DNA from: Desulfovibrio sp. DV
Lineage (GTDB): Bacteria > Desulfobacterota > Desulfovibrionia > Desulfovibrionales > Desulfovibrionaceae
DNA: 64,000 nt
Direction: 5' to 3'
Assembly (NCBI RefSeq): GCF_001936595.1
Contig: NZ_MLBG01000003.1
Span: 55,307-119,306, forward strand
The position numbers and the translations under genes were made by a program. This document shows positions 36,164-45,414 of this stretch, in pieces. A model generated the notes under the pieces. It saw only the letters and a program-made list of their open reading frames with translations, did not search any database and had not been told where the DNA came from. The first letter of the stretch is position 1; each line of letters starts with the position of its first letter.

Positions 36164-37159
36164 TCATGGGGAAACCCGGGGGGAAGCCCGCATCTGGCCG
36201 CCAAAAAGCCGGAAAAGTTCGGCGGTCAGAAACTCCATGGCCTGATCCGGCTTTCTGGCTCCGGTTTTGATGCCGGCCTCGGCGGCAAAGGCCGCTTCAA
36301 AGATCCGGGTCAGGCCGGCCGCCCCCAGCCGCCGGGCCATGGCCTCTTTTTTCTGGCGCACCTGGGGCGGCAGGCGCACGTCGTCGGCCTCGCCCACGGC
36401 CAGACGCCACATCATCCGGGCTTCGTAGAGCAGAAGCCCGATAAACGGGAAAATCATCTCCTCGCCGGCCAGTTCCTTGTCGAAAATCTCCCGCCACACC
36501 AGGGTCGGGTCGCGCCCGCCGGCCAGGGCGTCGAGAAAGGCAAAGCCGTCCATGCCCTCGTGATGGGACAAGAGGCCCAGATCGGCCAGCTCCAGGCTGG
36601 TGCGGTCGCCCAGGGCCAGTTCCAGCTTGGCCAGCTCGTTGTCGGCATGGGCCAGGGAGGGCGGCAGCGCCCCGGCCAGGGCCTCGGCCACGCCCGGCCC
36701 CAGGGCCAGCCCCCGGCGGGCGGCCCAGTCCGACAGGCGCGGCCCCATGTCCCGGCGGGTCAGGCCGGGCGAGACGAACACCCATTTGCGCTTTTGGGCC
36801 ACCTTGAAATAGAGTTGATCGGCCAGGGTTTTGGGCAACTTCGGCCCACCCTTGCGGTCAAGGGGCCCTTCCAGGCAGAAAAACGGCCAGACCGCGTCGT
36901 TAAAGCCCTTGAGCGCCGGGGCCAGCTTGGGCCAGAACTCCGCCGGCAAGGCCTCGGCCCGGCGCATCACCACGGCCCGGCGGCCGGCAAAAAGGCTGGC
37001 CACGGTCAGGGCGCTCCAAAACGGCGCGCCAATCTCCTCATCGCCCCAGAACACCTCCCGGGCAAACGACTGGCCGCAATCCGCCAGCAGGCGTTCCACC
37101 CGCTCCCGGATGATTTCCGGGTCGGGACATATAAGAAAGGAAAAACCGGCTCTTTGCAT
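36164..37159 (-). CDS. holA: DNA polymerase III delta subunit
   Basis: Clamp-loader subunit of 331 residues that opens the beta clamp. The pattern of HolA is visible: an N-terminal Rossmann-like region (FSFLICPDPEIIRERVERLL), a mid region SLFAGRRAVVMRRAEALP, and a helical C-terminal collar (ADNELAKLELALGD, then FLDALAGGRDPTLVWREIFD). Delta proteins are poorly conserved, so the call rests on overall pattern and this family-typical spacing. ATG 37159 replaces a longer start that lacks support. It begins the holA-radC-acyP-lon row and is divergent from the glycosyltransferase gene. Confidence 0.82.
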   Translation of the reverse strand: MQRAGFSFLICPDPEIIRERVERLLADCGQSFAREVFWGDEEIGAPFWSALTVASLFAGRRAVVMRRAEALPAEFWPKLAPALKGFNDAVWPFFCLEGPLDRKGGPKLPKTLADQLYFKVAQKRKWVFVSPGLTRRDMGPRLSDWAARRGLALGPGVAEALAGALPPSLAHADNELAKLELALGDRTSLELADLGLLSHHEGMDGFAFLDALAGGRDPTLVWREIFDKELAGEEMIFPFIGLLLYEARMMWRLAVGEADDVRLPPQVRQKKEAMARRLGAAGLTRIFEAAFAAEAGIKTGARKPDQAMEFLTAELFRLFGGQMRASPRVSP

Positions 37160-37255
37160 GGGGCCACCGTAGCCGAGGCCCGGCCCGGGGGCAACGGCTG
37201 CGATGCCCGGCGGCAAACCGGCGGCACAGGAGCCGGGCGGCCACGGCCCGGCTCC

Positions 37256-39739
37256 ATGACATTTTGGATACCGTCCGCCTATCGTATTGACTTTCCCGAC
37301 GTTAGCGGACCACTCTCAAGTTATTGCATCCCATTTGAGGTGGTTGTGGGGAGTGTGTTTGACCGCTTGAGCGTCGTTGTTGCACGCCAATCCCGGAGTA
37401 TCCCCACCCTTGTCCTTGGCCTTGCAGCCTTTCTGATCTTTTACCGCCTCGGCGCGCCGTCGCTGTGGCTGGACGAGGCGGCCGCACCGCTCAATGCCAG
37501 CCTCCCGGTTTCCGCCATCCTGGAGCTGTCGCAAAGCCTGGAAGAACATCCCCCGCTGTTCTATCTGCTGCTCAAGGCCTTTCTCACTCTGGGGAAAAAC
37601 GATTTTATCGTGCGCCTGCTGCCGGCCCTGGCCGGCCTTGGCTGCGTGGCCCTGGTCATGGCCGTGGGCACGCGCCTTTTCTCCCGGCCTGTGGGCCTGG
37701 CCGCTGCCGCACTGTGGCTGGCCATGCCCCAGGACCTGTGGCTGTCCCGCATGGCCCGGCCCTATTCCCTGTGGCTCTTTTTTTACCTGTGCGCCCTGTA
37801 TTTCCTGGCCGGCTTCCTCAAGGACGGCCGGCTGCGCTCCATCTGGGGCCTGCTGGCCAGCGCCGCGCTCATGGTCGCCACCCATTACCTGTCCTTTCCC
37901 CTGCTGGCCGCCATGGGCTGTTGCCTGCTGCTCGTCCCGCCCCTGGCCCGGCCCCGGTCCCGGATGCCGGCTGTGCTCCTCTACGCCGCCGGCTGCGCCG
38001 GCATCACCGCTGCCGCCTATTTCGGGCTGATCCGGGCCAGCCAGACCCCGGCCCTCATTGCCGCTTCCGACGAAACCATGGCCGACGCGGCCCGAGCCGT
38101 TGGCGAGGCCCTTTTGGGCGTTTTGTACCTCTTCGAAATCCCCCTGGCCCGGCTGCTGGTGGCGCTTGCCGCCGGACTGGGCTTTTGGGCCCTGCTGCGG
38201 GCCGACCGCCGGTCCTTTACCCTGCTTGCCATCCTCACCCTGGTGCCGCTCGGCCTCCTTGTGGCCCTGGGCAAGGCCACCGGGCTCTATGCCCGCCACC
38301 TGTCGGGCCTTGGCATCCCCATCGCCCTGGCCATGGCATCCGGACTGGGCTGCCTGCCCCGGCTGTCCCCCCGGCTGCCGGCCGTCACCGTGGCCGTGCT
38401 GGCCCTGGCTGCCCTGGGTCCGCTCCTGTGGCACCGGGACCGGTTTTACGCCGTCGGCAGCTACCAGGTGCCGATCATCGGCAACAACTACAAGCTGGCC
38501 GCCGCCGGGATCGCCGGACTTTTCGGCCCGGCCACGGTGGTTTCCTTTGGCAACGCCTTCTACGGCAATGTCGTGTCCTGGTACCTGGCCCAGTCGCCCC
38601 GGCCAAACGCCGTGGACAACCCCGGCCTGACCCCGGACGACCGGACCGCCACCCTGCTCTTTGCTGCCGGCGGCCATTGGGGCTATCTAGCAGAAAGCGC
38701 TGACGATTTCGATGCGCGCATTGGCCGGGGGGCCGTGCGCCACCAGATCGAAACCTCAACGGTCCTGGCCCTGTCCGTGCCCCGCGATCCGGTTCGCCGC
38801 ATTCCCGCCTTGCCGGGCCGGGCCGGCCTGCCCATGGGCTACCGGGATTTTTTCGCCACAGCCAACATTGCCCGGGGGGTGCGCCACCACCAAAACGCCC
38901 GAGGGCCGGCCATTATTCCCATCCAAAACGACGCCCAGGGGCAGGTGCGGGCCGTCTTCGCCCTCAACGCCCCGCCAGAACCCCAGGAAATCCGCATCAA
39001 TGTCCTTTTCGACAACACCGGCCAGGACAACACCCTGGCCGCCCTGGTGCGCTTTGACGACGAGCCGCCAACCAGCCACCCCCTGTCCACCGGCTACGAC
39101 GCCACCCATCAGCGCCAGATCGCCCTGCGCCGCGACGCCCCCTACACCACCCTGACCGTGGACCTCCTCCTGCGCGCGACCTCCCGCACCCCGACCCTGG
39201 CCGGCGGCTCCCAGGAGACCCTGCGCCTCACCGGCCTGGAAGCCTTTTTCTGTCCGGCCCGGGACGCGGCAGCCTGCCTGGACAGCGCCGAACGCCATCT
39301 CACCGCCAGCCTGCTGGCAAACTATCTCGAAGAACGCTTCAGCCCGACAACCGACGCCACCCAGGCCGGGCTCCCGGCCGAGCGCGACAACATCGCAACA
39401 GTCCCGGACAGCCGCCTGGGGGAATGGTCGGCCCGCACCCCGGCCGATCCTTCCCGGCCGGGCGTCATTCGCCTGACCCTGGCCACCAGCCGGGACCGGC
39501 TGTCGTTTTTCCCCCGGGTCGGCCAGGACGGCATGGTCCGGATCTGGGCCACCCACCCAAACGGCGGCCGCCGACTCCTTTTTGCCCTGCAAAACCTCAC
39601 CGACCGCTGGACCCCGATAAGCGCCCGGTACGAGTTCATCGTCCCGGATTGGCTCAAGGACCAGGAAGCGGTCGTTGACCTGGAACTGACCGGCCGCTGG
39701 TCCCAGGTGTGGACCCTGGGCGACGCCCTGCTCTTTTGA
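37256..39739 (+). CDS. Two-domain GT-C membrane glycosyltransferase (copy 1)
   Basis: A large membrane protein (827 residues from ATG 37256). The N-terminal half is a PMT/ArnT-like GT-C transferase with GAPSLWLDEAAAPLN (the catalytic Asp-Glu region), EEHPPLFYLLLKAF, LSRMARPYSLWLFFYL and about ten membrane helices. Such enzymes use polyprenyl-phosphate sugars on the periplasmic side. The C-terminal about 300 residues are soluble and beta-rich, ending RTPTLAGGSQETLRLTGLEAFF and SFFPRVGQDGMVRIW. A paralogue with the same two halves lies at 42909. The start is uncertain: GTG 37346 has a better Shine-Dalgarno. The gene is followed by nrdG. Confidence 0.82.
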   Translation: MTFWIPSAYRIDFPDVSGPLSSYCIPFEVVVGSVFDRLSVVVARQSRSIPTLVLGLAAFLIFYRLGAPSLWLDEAAAPLNASLPVSAILELSQSLEEHPPLFYLLLKAFLTLGKNDFIVRLLPALAGLGCVALVMAVGTRLFSRPVGLAAAALWLAMPQDLWLSRMARPYSLWLFFYLCALYFLAGFLKDGRLRSIWGLLASAALMVATHYLSFPLLAAMGCCLLLVPPLARPRSRMPAVLLYAAGCAGITAAAYFGLIRASQTPALIAASDETMADAARAVGEALLGVLYLFEIPLARLLVALAAGLGFWALLRADRRSFTLLAILTLVPLGLLVALGKATGLYARHLSGLGIPIALAMASGLGCLPRLSPRLPAVTVAVLALAALGPLLWHRDRFYAVGSYQVPIIGNNYKLAAAGIAGLFGPATVVSFGNAFYGNVVSWYLAQSPRPNAVDNPGLTPDDRTATLLFAAGGHWGYLAESADDFDARIGRGAVRHQIETSTVLALSVPRDPVRRIPALPGRAGLPMGYRDFFATANIARGVRHHQNARGPAIIPIQNDAQGQVRAVFALNAPPEPQEIRINVLFDNTGQDNTLAALVRFDDEPPTSHPLSTGYDATHQRQIALRRDAPYTTLTVDLLLRATSRTPTLAGGSQETLRLTGLEAFFCPARDAAACLDSAERHLTASLLANYLEERFSPTTDATQAGLPAERDNIATVPDSRLGEWSARTPADPSRPGVIRLTLATSRDRLSFFPRVGQDGMVRIWATHPNGGRRLLFALQNLTDRWTPISARYEFIVPDWLKDQEAVVDLELTGRWSQVWTLGDALLF

Positions 39740-39780
39740 TGACGCAACCGCTTTTGCCGCCTGCCGCTTTCTCGAAAAAA

Positions 39781-39819
39781 AGATCGTCCGGCATGGCGCG
39801 GCCTTGCCGGATTCGATCT
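39781..39819 (+). terminator. Hairpin after the first glycosyltransferase
   Basis: AGATCG-TCCGGCA (39781-39793) pairs with TGCCGGA and CGATCT (39805-39819) with a 2-nt bulge. It is preceded by an A-run and lies about 40 nt after the stop. Confidence 0.5.
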
Positions 39820-39969
39820 GTCGGCAAGCCGGCCGGCCCCTTGATTTCATCGGTCCCGGGCGTATGACGAAAGCGGCTTGGGGAGTGTTGGGGACGTCCC
39901 AGCCTCGGCGCGTTGGGGAGCGGGCCGGGGGTCGAACAATCTTTCTATCATTTCGGCATCGTTTACAAA

Positions 39970-40746
39970 ATGACCTACACATCCGCCTGGAAGCTCGTGC
40001 GTGGCATCGAGCCCATGTCCCTTTGCGATTGGCCGGGACGCCTGAGCGCCGTGCTTTTTTTCGGCGGCTGCAACCTGCGCTGTCCCCACTGCCACAACGC
40101 CGCCCTGGCCTGGTCGCCCCAGACCGGGCCGCTTGTGGCCGAGAAAGACGTGCGCCGCTTTGTGGCAACCCATAAACGCTGGCTCGACGGACTGGTCATC
40201 ACCGGCGGCGAACCCACCCTGACTCCGGGGCTGGTCGATCTGGCCACAGCCGTTGCCGCCTCGGGCCTGCCGGTCAAGGTCGATTCCAACGGCCTGCGCC
40301 CGGATGTCCTGGCCGAGCTCTTAGCCGGCCACCCCGACGTGCACCTGGCCGTGGACGTCAAAGCCCCCTTTGCCGACTATCCGCTTGCAACCGGCCACAA
40401 GGTCGATGCCGCCACAGCCCGCGCCTGCCTGGAGCAGGTCTTTGCCCTGGCCGCGTCCCATGCCGGGCGCATCCAGTTTCGCACCACCCGTGTGCCCGAA
40501 CTGTCCGAGGCCGACCTGAGGGAGATCGGGTCGCTGCTGCCGGCCGGACACGCGCTCACCTTGCAACCTTTCAGGCCGATTGCCAGCCACGGGGAGGAGA
40601 GGAACCATGCCCAAGCAGATTCGCAAACGCGACGGTTGTCTGGAGACGTGGAGCACCCAGCGCATTGCCCAGGCCATCTTGAAAGCCCTCAAGGCCAGCG
40701 GCATCAAGGACCCGCTCCTGGCCACCCGGCTGGCCGGGAAGGTTGA
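39970..40746 (+). CDS. nrdG: Anaerobic ribonucleotide reductase activating protein
   Basis: Radical-SAM activase that installs the glycyl radical on NrdD. The [4Fe-4S] motif is GGCNLRCPHCHN (C-x3-C-x2-C), preceded by the family segment GIEPMSLCDWPGRLSAVLFF. Later features include GLVITGGEPTLTP and DSNGLRPDVL, the SAM-binding region. Recognisable homology stops near LQPFRPI at about 40580, but no stop codon occurs there: the frame runs on for about 55 codons, overlapping nrdD by 140 bp in another phase. The tail (RRLSGDVEHPAHCPGHLE) looks like read-through. ATG 39970 is the best N-terminus, although no Shine-Dalgarno is evident. Confidence 0.88.
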   Translation: MTYTSAWKLVRGIEPMSLCDWPGRLSAVLFFGGCNLRCPHCHNAALAWSPQTGPLVAEKDVRRFVATHKRWLDGLVITGGEPTLTPGLVDLATAVAASGLPVKVDSNGLRPDVLAELLAGHPDVHLAVDVKAPFADYPLATGHKVDAATARACLEQVFALAASHAGRIQFRTTRVPELSEADLREIGSLLPAGHALTLQPFRPIASHGEERNHAQADSQTRRLSGDVEHPAHCPGHLESPQGQRHQGPAPGHPAGREG

Positions 40747-42661
40747 AGGGAAGCTGGCTGAGCTTGGCAACGACGTGCCCGAGCAGGAGCATGTCCAGGA
40801 TGCCGTGGAGTTGGTGCTCATGGAGTCGCGCCTTTATGGCGTTGCCCGGCGCTACATCGTCTACCGGGAAAAACGCCGGGAGCTGCGCGAACAAAAGGCC
40901 GCCTTCCTCGACATCGCCGACGTCATCGACAACTACATTGCCAAGACCGACTGGCGGGTGGCGGAAAACGCCAACATGACCCACAGTTTCCAGGGACTGA
41001 TGCTCCACCTCTCGGGCACGGTGCAGGCCCGCTACGCCCTTGGCAAATATCCCGAAGAGGCCCGGGCCGCCCACGAGCACGGCTATTTCCACATCCACGA
41101 CCTGTCCTTCGGTCTGGCCGGCTACTGCGCCGGCTGGAGCCTGCGCGATCTGCTGCTGGAAGGCTTCAATCTCCAGGGCCGCTCCAGCGCCGGCCCGGCC
41201 CGCCACTTCGACACGGCCCTCGGCCAGATGGTCAATTTCCTGGGGACGCTGCAAAACGAATGGGCCGGCGCCCAGGCGTTTAACAACGTCGATACTTATC
41301 TGGCCCCGTTTATCCGCCACGATGGGCTGACCTACCGCGAAGTGCGCCAGGCCATGCAGAAGTTCATCTTCAACCTCAACACCACCTCGCGCTGGGGCGG
41401 GCAAAGCCCGTTTACCAACCTCACCTTTGATCTGGCCCCGCCAAAGCACTTGGCCAACGAGGCCGTCATCATCGGCGGCACACTGCAGGACGCGGTCTAC
41501 GGCGACTTCGGGCCGGAAATGGAGATGATCAACCGGGCCTTTTTGGAGGTCATGGGCGAGGGCGACTTTGACGGCCGCATATTCTCGTTTCCCATCCCCA
41601 CCTACAACATCACGGCCGAGTTTCCCTGGGACGGCGAGATCGGCCGGCTGCTGCTGGAATTGACCGCCAAGTACGGCGCGCCCTATTTCCAGAACTTCAT
41701 CAATTCCGACCTCTCGCCGGAAGACGTGCGCTCCATGTGCTGCCGGCTGCAGATGGATTTGCGCCAGTTGCGCAACAAGGTGGGCGGGCTTTTCGGGGCC
41801 GGCGACCTGACCGGATCGGTCGGCGTGGTGACGCTCAATCTGCCCAAGCTGGCCTTTCTGGCCCAGGGCGAGGAAGACTTTCTCGATCTCGTCGGCGAAT
41901 ATGCCGAGTTGGCCAAGGATGCCCTGGAATTCAAGCGCAAGATGATCAGCGACAACCTGGAGCGCGGGCTTTTCCCCTGGACCAAGCGCTACCTGACCAA
42001 CGGCTTCAAGGGCCATTTCTCCACCATCGGGCTGGTCGGCGGCCATGAGGCCTGCTTGAACCTCCTGGGCAAGGGCATCGAGACCGATGCCGGGGTGCGG
42101 CTCATGACCCGGATGCTGGAGCATCTGCGCACATTGACCGCCGGCTTTCAGGAGGAGACGGGCAACCTCTACAACCTCGAAGCCACCCCGGCCGAAGGCA
42201 CGAGCTACCGTCTGGCCAAGATCGACAAATCGCTGTACGCCGACATCAAGGCCTCGGGCAACGGCACGCCGTATTACACCAATTCGACCACCCTGCCGGT
42301 CGGGCTGTCGCGTGACGTGTTTGCCGCCCTGGAGCATCAAAACAAGCTCCAGCCGCTCTATACCGGCGGCACGGTGTTCCACACCTATTTAGGCGAAGCC
42401 GTGGCTGATGTGGAGGCGCTCAAGTCGTTTATCGTCAAGGCCTTTACCATGACGAAAATCCCCTACCTGTCGATTACGCCGACGTTTTCCATCTGCAAGA
42501 CCCACGGCTACATCAAAGGCGAGCATTTCGAGTGTCCGGACTGCGGCGCAGCCTCGGAAGTGTTCACCCGCATCGTGGGGTACTATCGTCCGGTGTCGCT
42601 GTGGAACAAGGGCAAGCAGGCGGAATATGAGGAGCGGTTGACGTACGGGGAGATTTGTTAG
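40607..42661 (+). CDS. nrdD: Anaerobic ribonucleoside-triphosphate reductase
   Basis: Class III, glycyl-radical enzyme of 684 residues that makes deoxynucleotides under anoxia. The N-terminal ATP cone (PKQIRKRDGCLETWSTQRI, about 1-95) regulates activity allosterically. The catalytic barrel contains FNLNTTSRWGGQSPFTNLT. The C-terminus has the zinc-site FECPDCGAASEVFTRIVGYYRP, and Gly658 in RIVGYYR is the radical glycine. GGGGAGGAGAGG precedes the ATG, one of the strongest Shine-Dalgarno sites in the window. It is downstream of and overlapped by nrdG. With nrdJ, the organism has two oxygen-independent reductases and no class I enzyme here. Confidence 0.97.
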   Translation: MPKQIRKRDGCLETWSTQRIAQAILKALKASGIKDPLLATRLAGKVEGKLAELGNDVPEQEHVQDAVELVLMESRLYGVARRYIVYREKRRELREQKAAFLDIADVIDNYIAKTDWRVAENANMTHSFQGLMLHLSGTVQARYALGKYPEEARAAHEHGYFHIHDLSFGLAGYCAGWSLRDLLLEGFNLQGRSSAGPARHFDTALGQMVNFLGTLQNEWAGAQAFNNVDTYLAPFIRHDGLTYREVRQAMQKFIFNLNTTSRWGGQSPFTNLTFDLAPPKHLANEAVIIGGTLQDAVYGDFGPEMEMINRAFLEVMGEGDFDGRIFSFPIPTYNITAEFPWDGEIGRLLLELTAKYGAPYFQNFINSDLSPEDVRSMCCRLQMDLRQLRNKVGGLFGAGDLTGSVGVVTLNLPKLAFLAQGEEDFLDLVGEYAELAKDALEFKRKMISDNLERGLFPWTKRYLTNGFKGHFSTIGLVGGHEACLNLLGKGIETDAGVRLMTRMLEHLRTLTAGFQEETGNLYNLEATPAEGTSYRLAKIDKSLYADIKASGNGTPYYTNSTTLPVGLSRDVFAALEHQNKLQPLYTGGTVFHTYLGEAVADVEALKSFIVKAFTMTKIPYLSITPTFSICKTHGYIKGEHFECPDCGAASEVFTRIVGYYRPVSLWNKGKQAEYEERLTYGEIC

Positions 42662-42684
42662 GGGGCGTACAGGCGCGTTGAATC

Positions 42685-42716
42685 ACAAGCGGGCGGGGTC
42701 GTCCCCACCCGCTTGT
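42685..42716 (+). terminator. Hairpin terminator of nrdD
   Basis: ACAAGCGGGCGGGG (42685-42698) pairs with CCCCACCCGCTTGT (42703-42716) with one mismatch and a 4-nt loop, 24 nt after the stop. No T-run follows. Confidence 0.6.
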
Positions 42717-42908
42717 CGTTGTGGGAGCCCGGCCCGGCCTCTTGCCGGATTTCGGGCTTGCGGGTATAGAGCCGCTTGCTTGGCGCGCGACGGCTGTGCC
42801 CGGACAGCCGCACCCTGGCGCAGGGCTGGATAGTGCCGCCCGGACCCAAAATAATCCCAACAGGGCCGCAGGAACCTTCCCTCGGCGCAGCCTGCCCACG
42901 CCTTGACG

Positions 42909-45275
42909 ATGCCCCAACCGAACACCCCGCATACTCCCGGCTCGACCGCCACAGGCTGGTCGCTTGGCCTTATACTCTGCATAGGCGCGTTGGCCCGGCT
43001 GTATCATCTCGATGTACCGTCGCTGTGGGCCGACGAAATCCAGGCCACCTTCGGCGCTTCCTTTCCCCTGCCCTATCTTTTCCGATGGATCATGACCATC
43101 GAGGTGCATCCGCCAACCTACCACCTGCTCCTCAAGCTGTTCCTGCTGTTCGGCGATGCCGACGCCATTGTGCGGCTCCCCTCGGCCATGGCCGGCATTG
43201 CCTCGATCTATCTGGTCTACAAGATCGTACGCGAATCGTTTAGCGCCAACGAAGGCCTGTTCGCGGCCGCGCTCCTGGCCTCAAACCCCCTGCATATCTG
43301 GATTTCCAGACAGGTTCGGCCCTATGCCGTGCTCGTTGCCCTGCTTTGCCTGAGCTATCTCTACCTCCGGCGCTACTTCGCCAATCCCACCAGACGGACC
43401 CTGGCCCATTTTTGCCTGGCCAACGCGCCCCTGGTGCTGCTCCACCTCGTCAGCATCCTTATCCTCGGCGCGCAGACCGCCGTATTTGCCAGCGCCGCCG
43501 TAAGCCGGCGCATCTCCTGGAAGCAGGTGGCCCTGTTCCTCGGGGCCAGCGGCCTGACCTTCGTCCCCCTGGTTCCGGTCTTTGTCAAAACCCTGCTGGA
43601 CCGGCCGGATGTGTCAGACCCGCTGCCCTATGGCGAGGTCCTGGCCAAGACCCTGGAAAACCTGGCCGGGCTGTTTGATTTCTTTCACACCGGCTGGCTG
43701 CTGGCCCTCCTGGCCGGCCTGCTTGGCCTCGGACTCTTCCGGCTGGCCCGGACCCGTCCGCGGGAACTCGTCTATCCCCTGGCCTTTGTCCTCGTCCCCC
43801 TGGCCGCCATCATGGCCAAGCGATACGCTTCGTACTACTTCCCGACCCACGTAAGCTTCATGCTGCCGGTGCTGCTGCTGCCGGCCAGCCTGGGCGCAAC
43901 CTTCCTGTGCCTGGGGAAACGCGGCCTGTGTCTGGCAGCCGCGCCGGCCCTGGCCGCAGCCCTGGCCCTGGCCACCTGTGTCCAGCAGGCCGACAAGCTC
44001 TATCGCACCGAGTCCAACATCATCACCTGGTGGGACTTCGGCACGTTTAAAACCATGGGCAGGGAATTTGCCAGCCGCTTCCACGCAAAGGATCTCATTG
44101 TCGTGGAGGACCCGTTCATCGCCGATGCAACCAACTGGTACTACCGGCGCTTTGTCGCGGACAACATCCTGGAGAACCAGACGGTCGGGCCGCAGGATGC
44201 CACTGCCGACGTCACGTTTTTGTCCCTGCGTCCGGGCTTTGGCGACCTGTGGCCGGCCGTGGCCCGACTGCGCGACCAGGGCAGCGCCGCAACGCCGTTT
44301 CGCCTGGACGCCCTGCACGGCCTGACCTTTTCCCTGGCGCGAACACCGGGCGCGAGCCTGCGCGCCCTGCCCTTCGAGGCCACCTTCACCGCCGCCCCGG
44401 ATGACGTGTATGTGCGCGCCCGGTCCCTGTCGCATCTGGCCATCCAATCCTCCGGCGGCTTCGCCCTCTCCCCCACCGGCTACGACACGCCCGGAATCGT
44501 GGAATACGAAGTCCGAAACGACGCCGGCCTCCTTCCCGGCAATCTGGCAATCGGTCTGGCCTATGACAATCCGGGCGAGGGCAACACCATTGTGCTGGAG
44601 TACGCCTACGACGACGGCCCCTACCAGCGCGCCACCGTCAGCGAAACGGCCAATGCCGCCAAGTTCTCCCTCCTCCAGCTGGAGGTGCCCCAGCCCTTTT
44701 TGCGCCTGCGGCTGCGCGCCCAGCTCGTCTGCCGCCAGCGCACGCCCTACGCCGTCAGCGGCAACCGGCACGGCCTGCGCCTAAGCGAACTCTTTGTCTC
44801 CCTCTACGACGAACACACCAAAGGCCCTGCCGCAAACGCCATCACCGCCTGGCTCAAAGGCCGGCTCCTGGAATCCTACCAGGGCACCGGGTTTCTGCGC
44901 TCCGGTCCAAAGCAATCCTACGTGGTGGACCAGCCCGAAAACGTCCGACTCCTGCGCGAACATGACGAGGCCGTCACCCTCGCCCAGGCCTCCCCGGATC
45001 GGCCGGTCACCGTGACGGCCACCCTCCCGGCTCCGGGCGGCCGGCTGGTCTTTTATCCCCGCGTTGCCGACGACGGCAGGGTGACCGTCACCCAACTCGA
45101 TGCCCAGGGGAACGGCCGCGAGATCTTTTCCCTCCAGGGGCTGGCCGGAAAGTGGTCGCCGGTGGCGGCCCGGTACGCCATAAACGTCGGCCAGGACCCC
45201 GCCACCCTCCAAATCCGGCTCACCGGCGGGGCGCAACTGTGGCAGGTCGGAGACAAGCTCCTGTTCACACCCTGA
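42909..45275 (+). CDS. Two-domain GT-C membrane glycosyltransferase (copy 2)
   Basis: A 788-residue paralogue of the gene at 37256. The N-terminal GT-C part has LDVPSLWADEIQATF (catalytic Asp-Glu), IEVHPPTYHLLLKLF, ISRQVRPYAVLVALL and multiple membrane helices. The C-terminal about 330 residues are beta-rich and end RLVFYPRVADDGRVTV, KWSPVAARYAINV and LWQVGDKLLF, matching the copy-1 ending (LSFFPRVGQDGMVRI, WTPISARYEF, VWTLGDALLF). The shared tail suggests a carbohydrate-binding or acceptor-handling domain. The two genes flank nrdG-nrdD, perhaps after a duplication. ATG 42909 is two codons after a TTG. The sugar donor and acceptor are unknown. Confidence 0.85.
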   Translation: MPQPNTPHTPGSTATGWSLGLILCIGALARLYHLDVPSLWADEIQATFGASFPLPYLFRWIMTIEVHPPTYHLLLKLFLLFGDADAIVRLPSAMAGIASIYLVYKIVRESFSANEGLFAAALLASNPLHIWISRQVRPYAVLVALLCLSYLYLRRYFANPTRRTLAHFCLANAPLVLLHLVSILILGAQTAVFASAAVSRRISWKQVALFLGASGLTFVPLVPVFVKTLLDRPDVSDPLPYGEVLAKTLENLAGLFDFFHTGWLLALLAGLLGLGLFRLARTRPRELVYPLAFVLVPLAAIMAKRYASYYFPTHVSFMLPVLLLPASLGATFLCLGKRGLCLAAAPALAAALALATCVQQADKLYRTESNIITWWDFGTFKTMGREFASRFHAKDLIVVEDPFIADATNWYYRRFVADNILENQTVGPQDATADVTFLSLRPGFGDLWPAVARLRDQGSAATPFRLDALHGLTFSLARTPGASLRALPFEATFTAAPDDVYVRARSLSHLAIQSSGGFALSPTGYDTPGIVEYEVRNDAGLLPGNLAIGLAYDNPGEGNTIVLEYAYDDGPYQRATVSETANAAKFSLLQLEVPQPFLRLRLRAQLVCRQRTPYAVSGNRHGLRLSELFVSLYDEHTKGPAANAITAWLKGRLLESYQGTGFLRSGPKQSYVVDQPENVRLLREHDEAVTLAQASPDRPVTVTATLPAPGGRLVFYPRVADDGRVTVTQLDAQGNGREIFSLQGLAGKWSPVAARYAINVGQDPATLQIRLTGGAQLWQVGDKLLFTP

Positions 45276-45316
45276 ACCGGTCCGGCCCCCGCGCCCCCTT
45301 GCCGGAAGGTCCGTTC

Positions 45317-45345
45317 CCGCGATATATGGCTCCATCGCGGTTTCT
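45317..45345 (+). terminator. Hairpin after the second glycosyltransferase
   Basis: CCGCGAT (45317-45323) pairs with ATCGCGG (45334-45340), followed by TTTCTT. It lies about 40 nt after the stop. Confidence 0.55.
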
Positions 45346-45414
45346 TCACGACAGACGGGCCCCCGCCTGACGGAAAAACCGCTCCCCCACCCCCTCCAAC
45401 AAAAAGGATTCGCC

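Noticed and set aside
35312..37255. N-terminal 648 codons of a 1475-codon plus-strand frame leading into the first glycosyltransferase
   Set aside because: This part is antisense to acyP, radC and holA and has shadow composition. The true glycosyltransferase begins at about 37256-37346.
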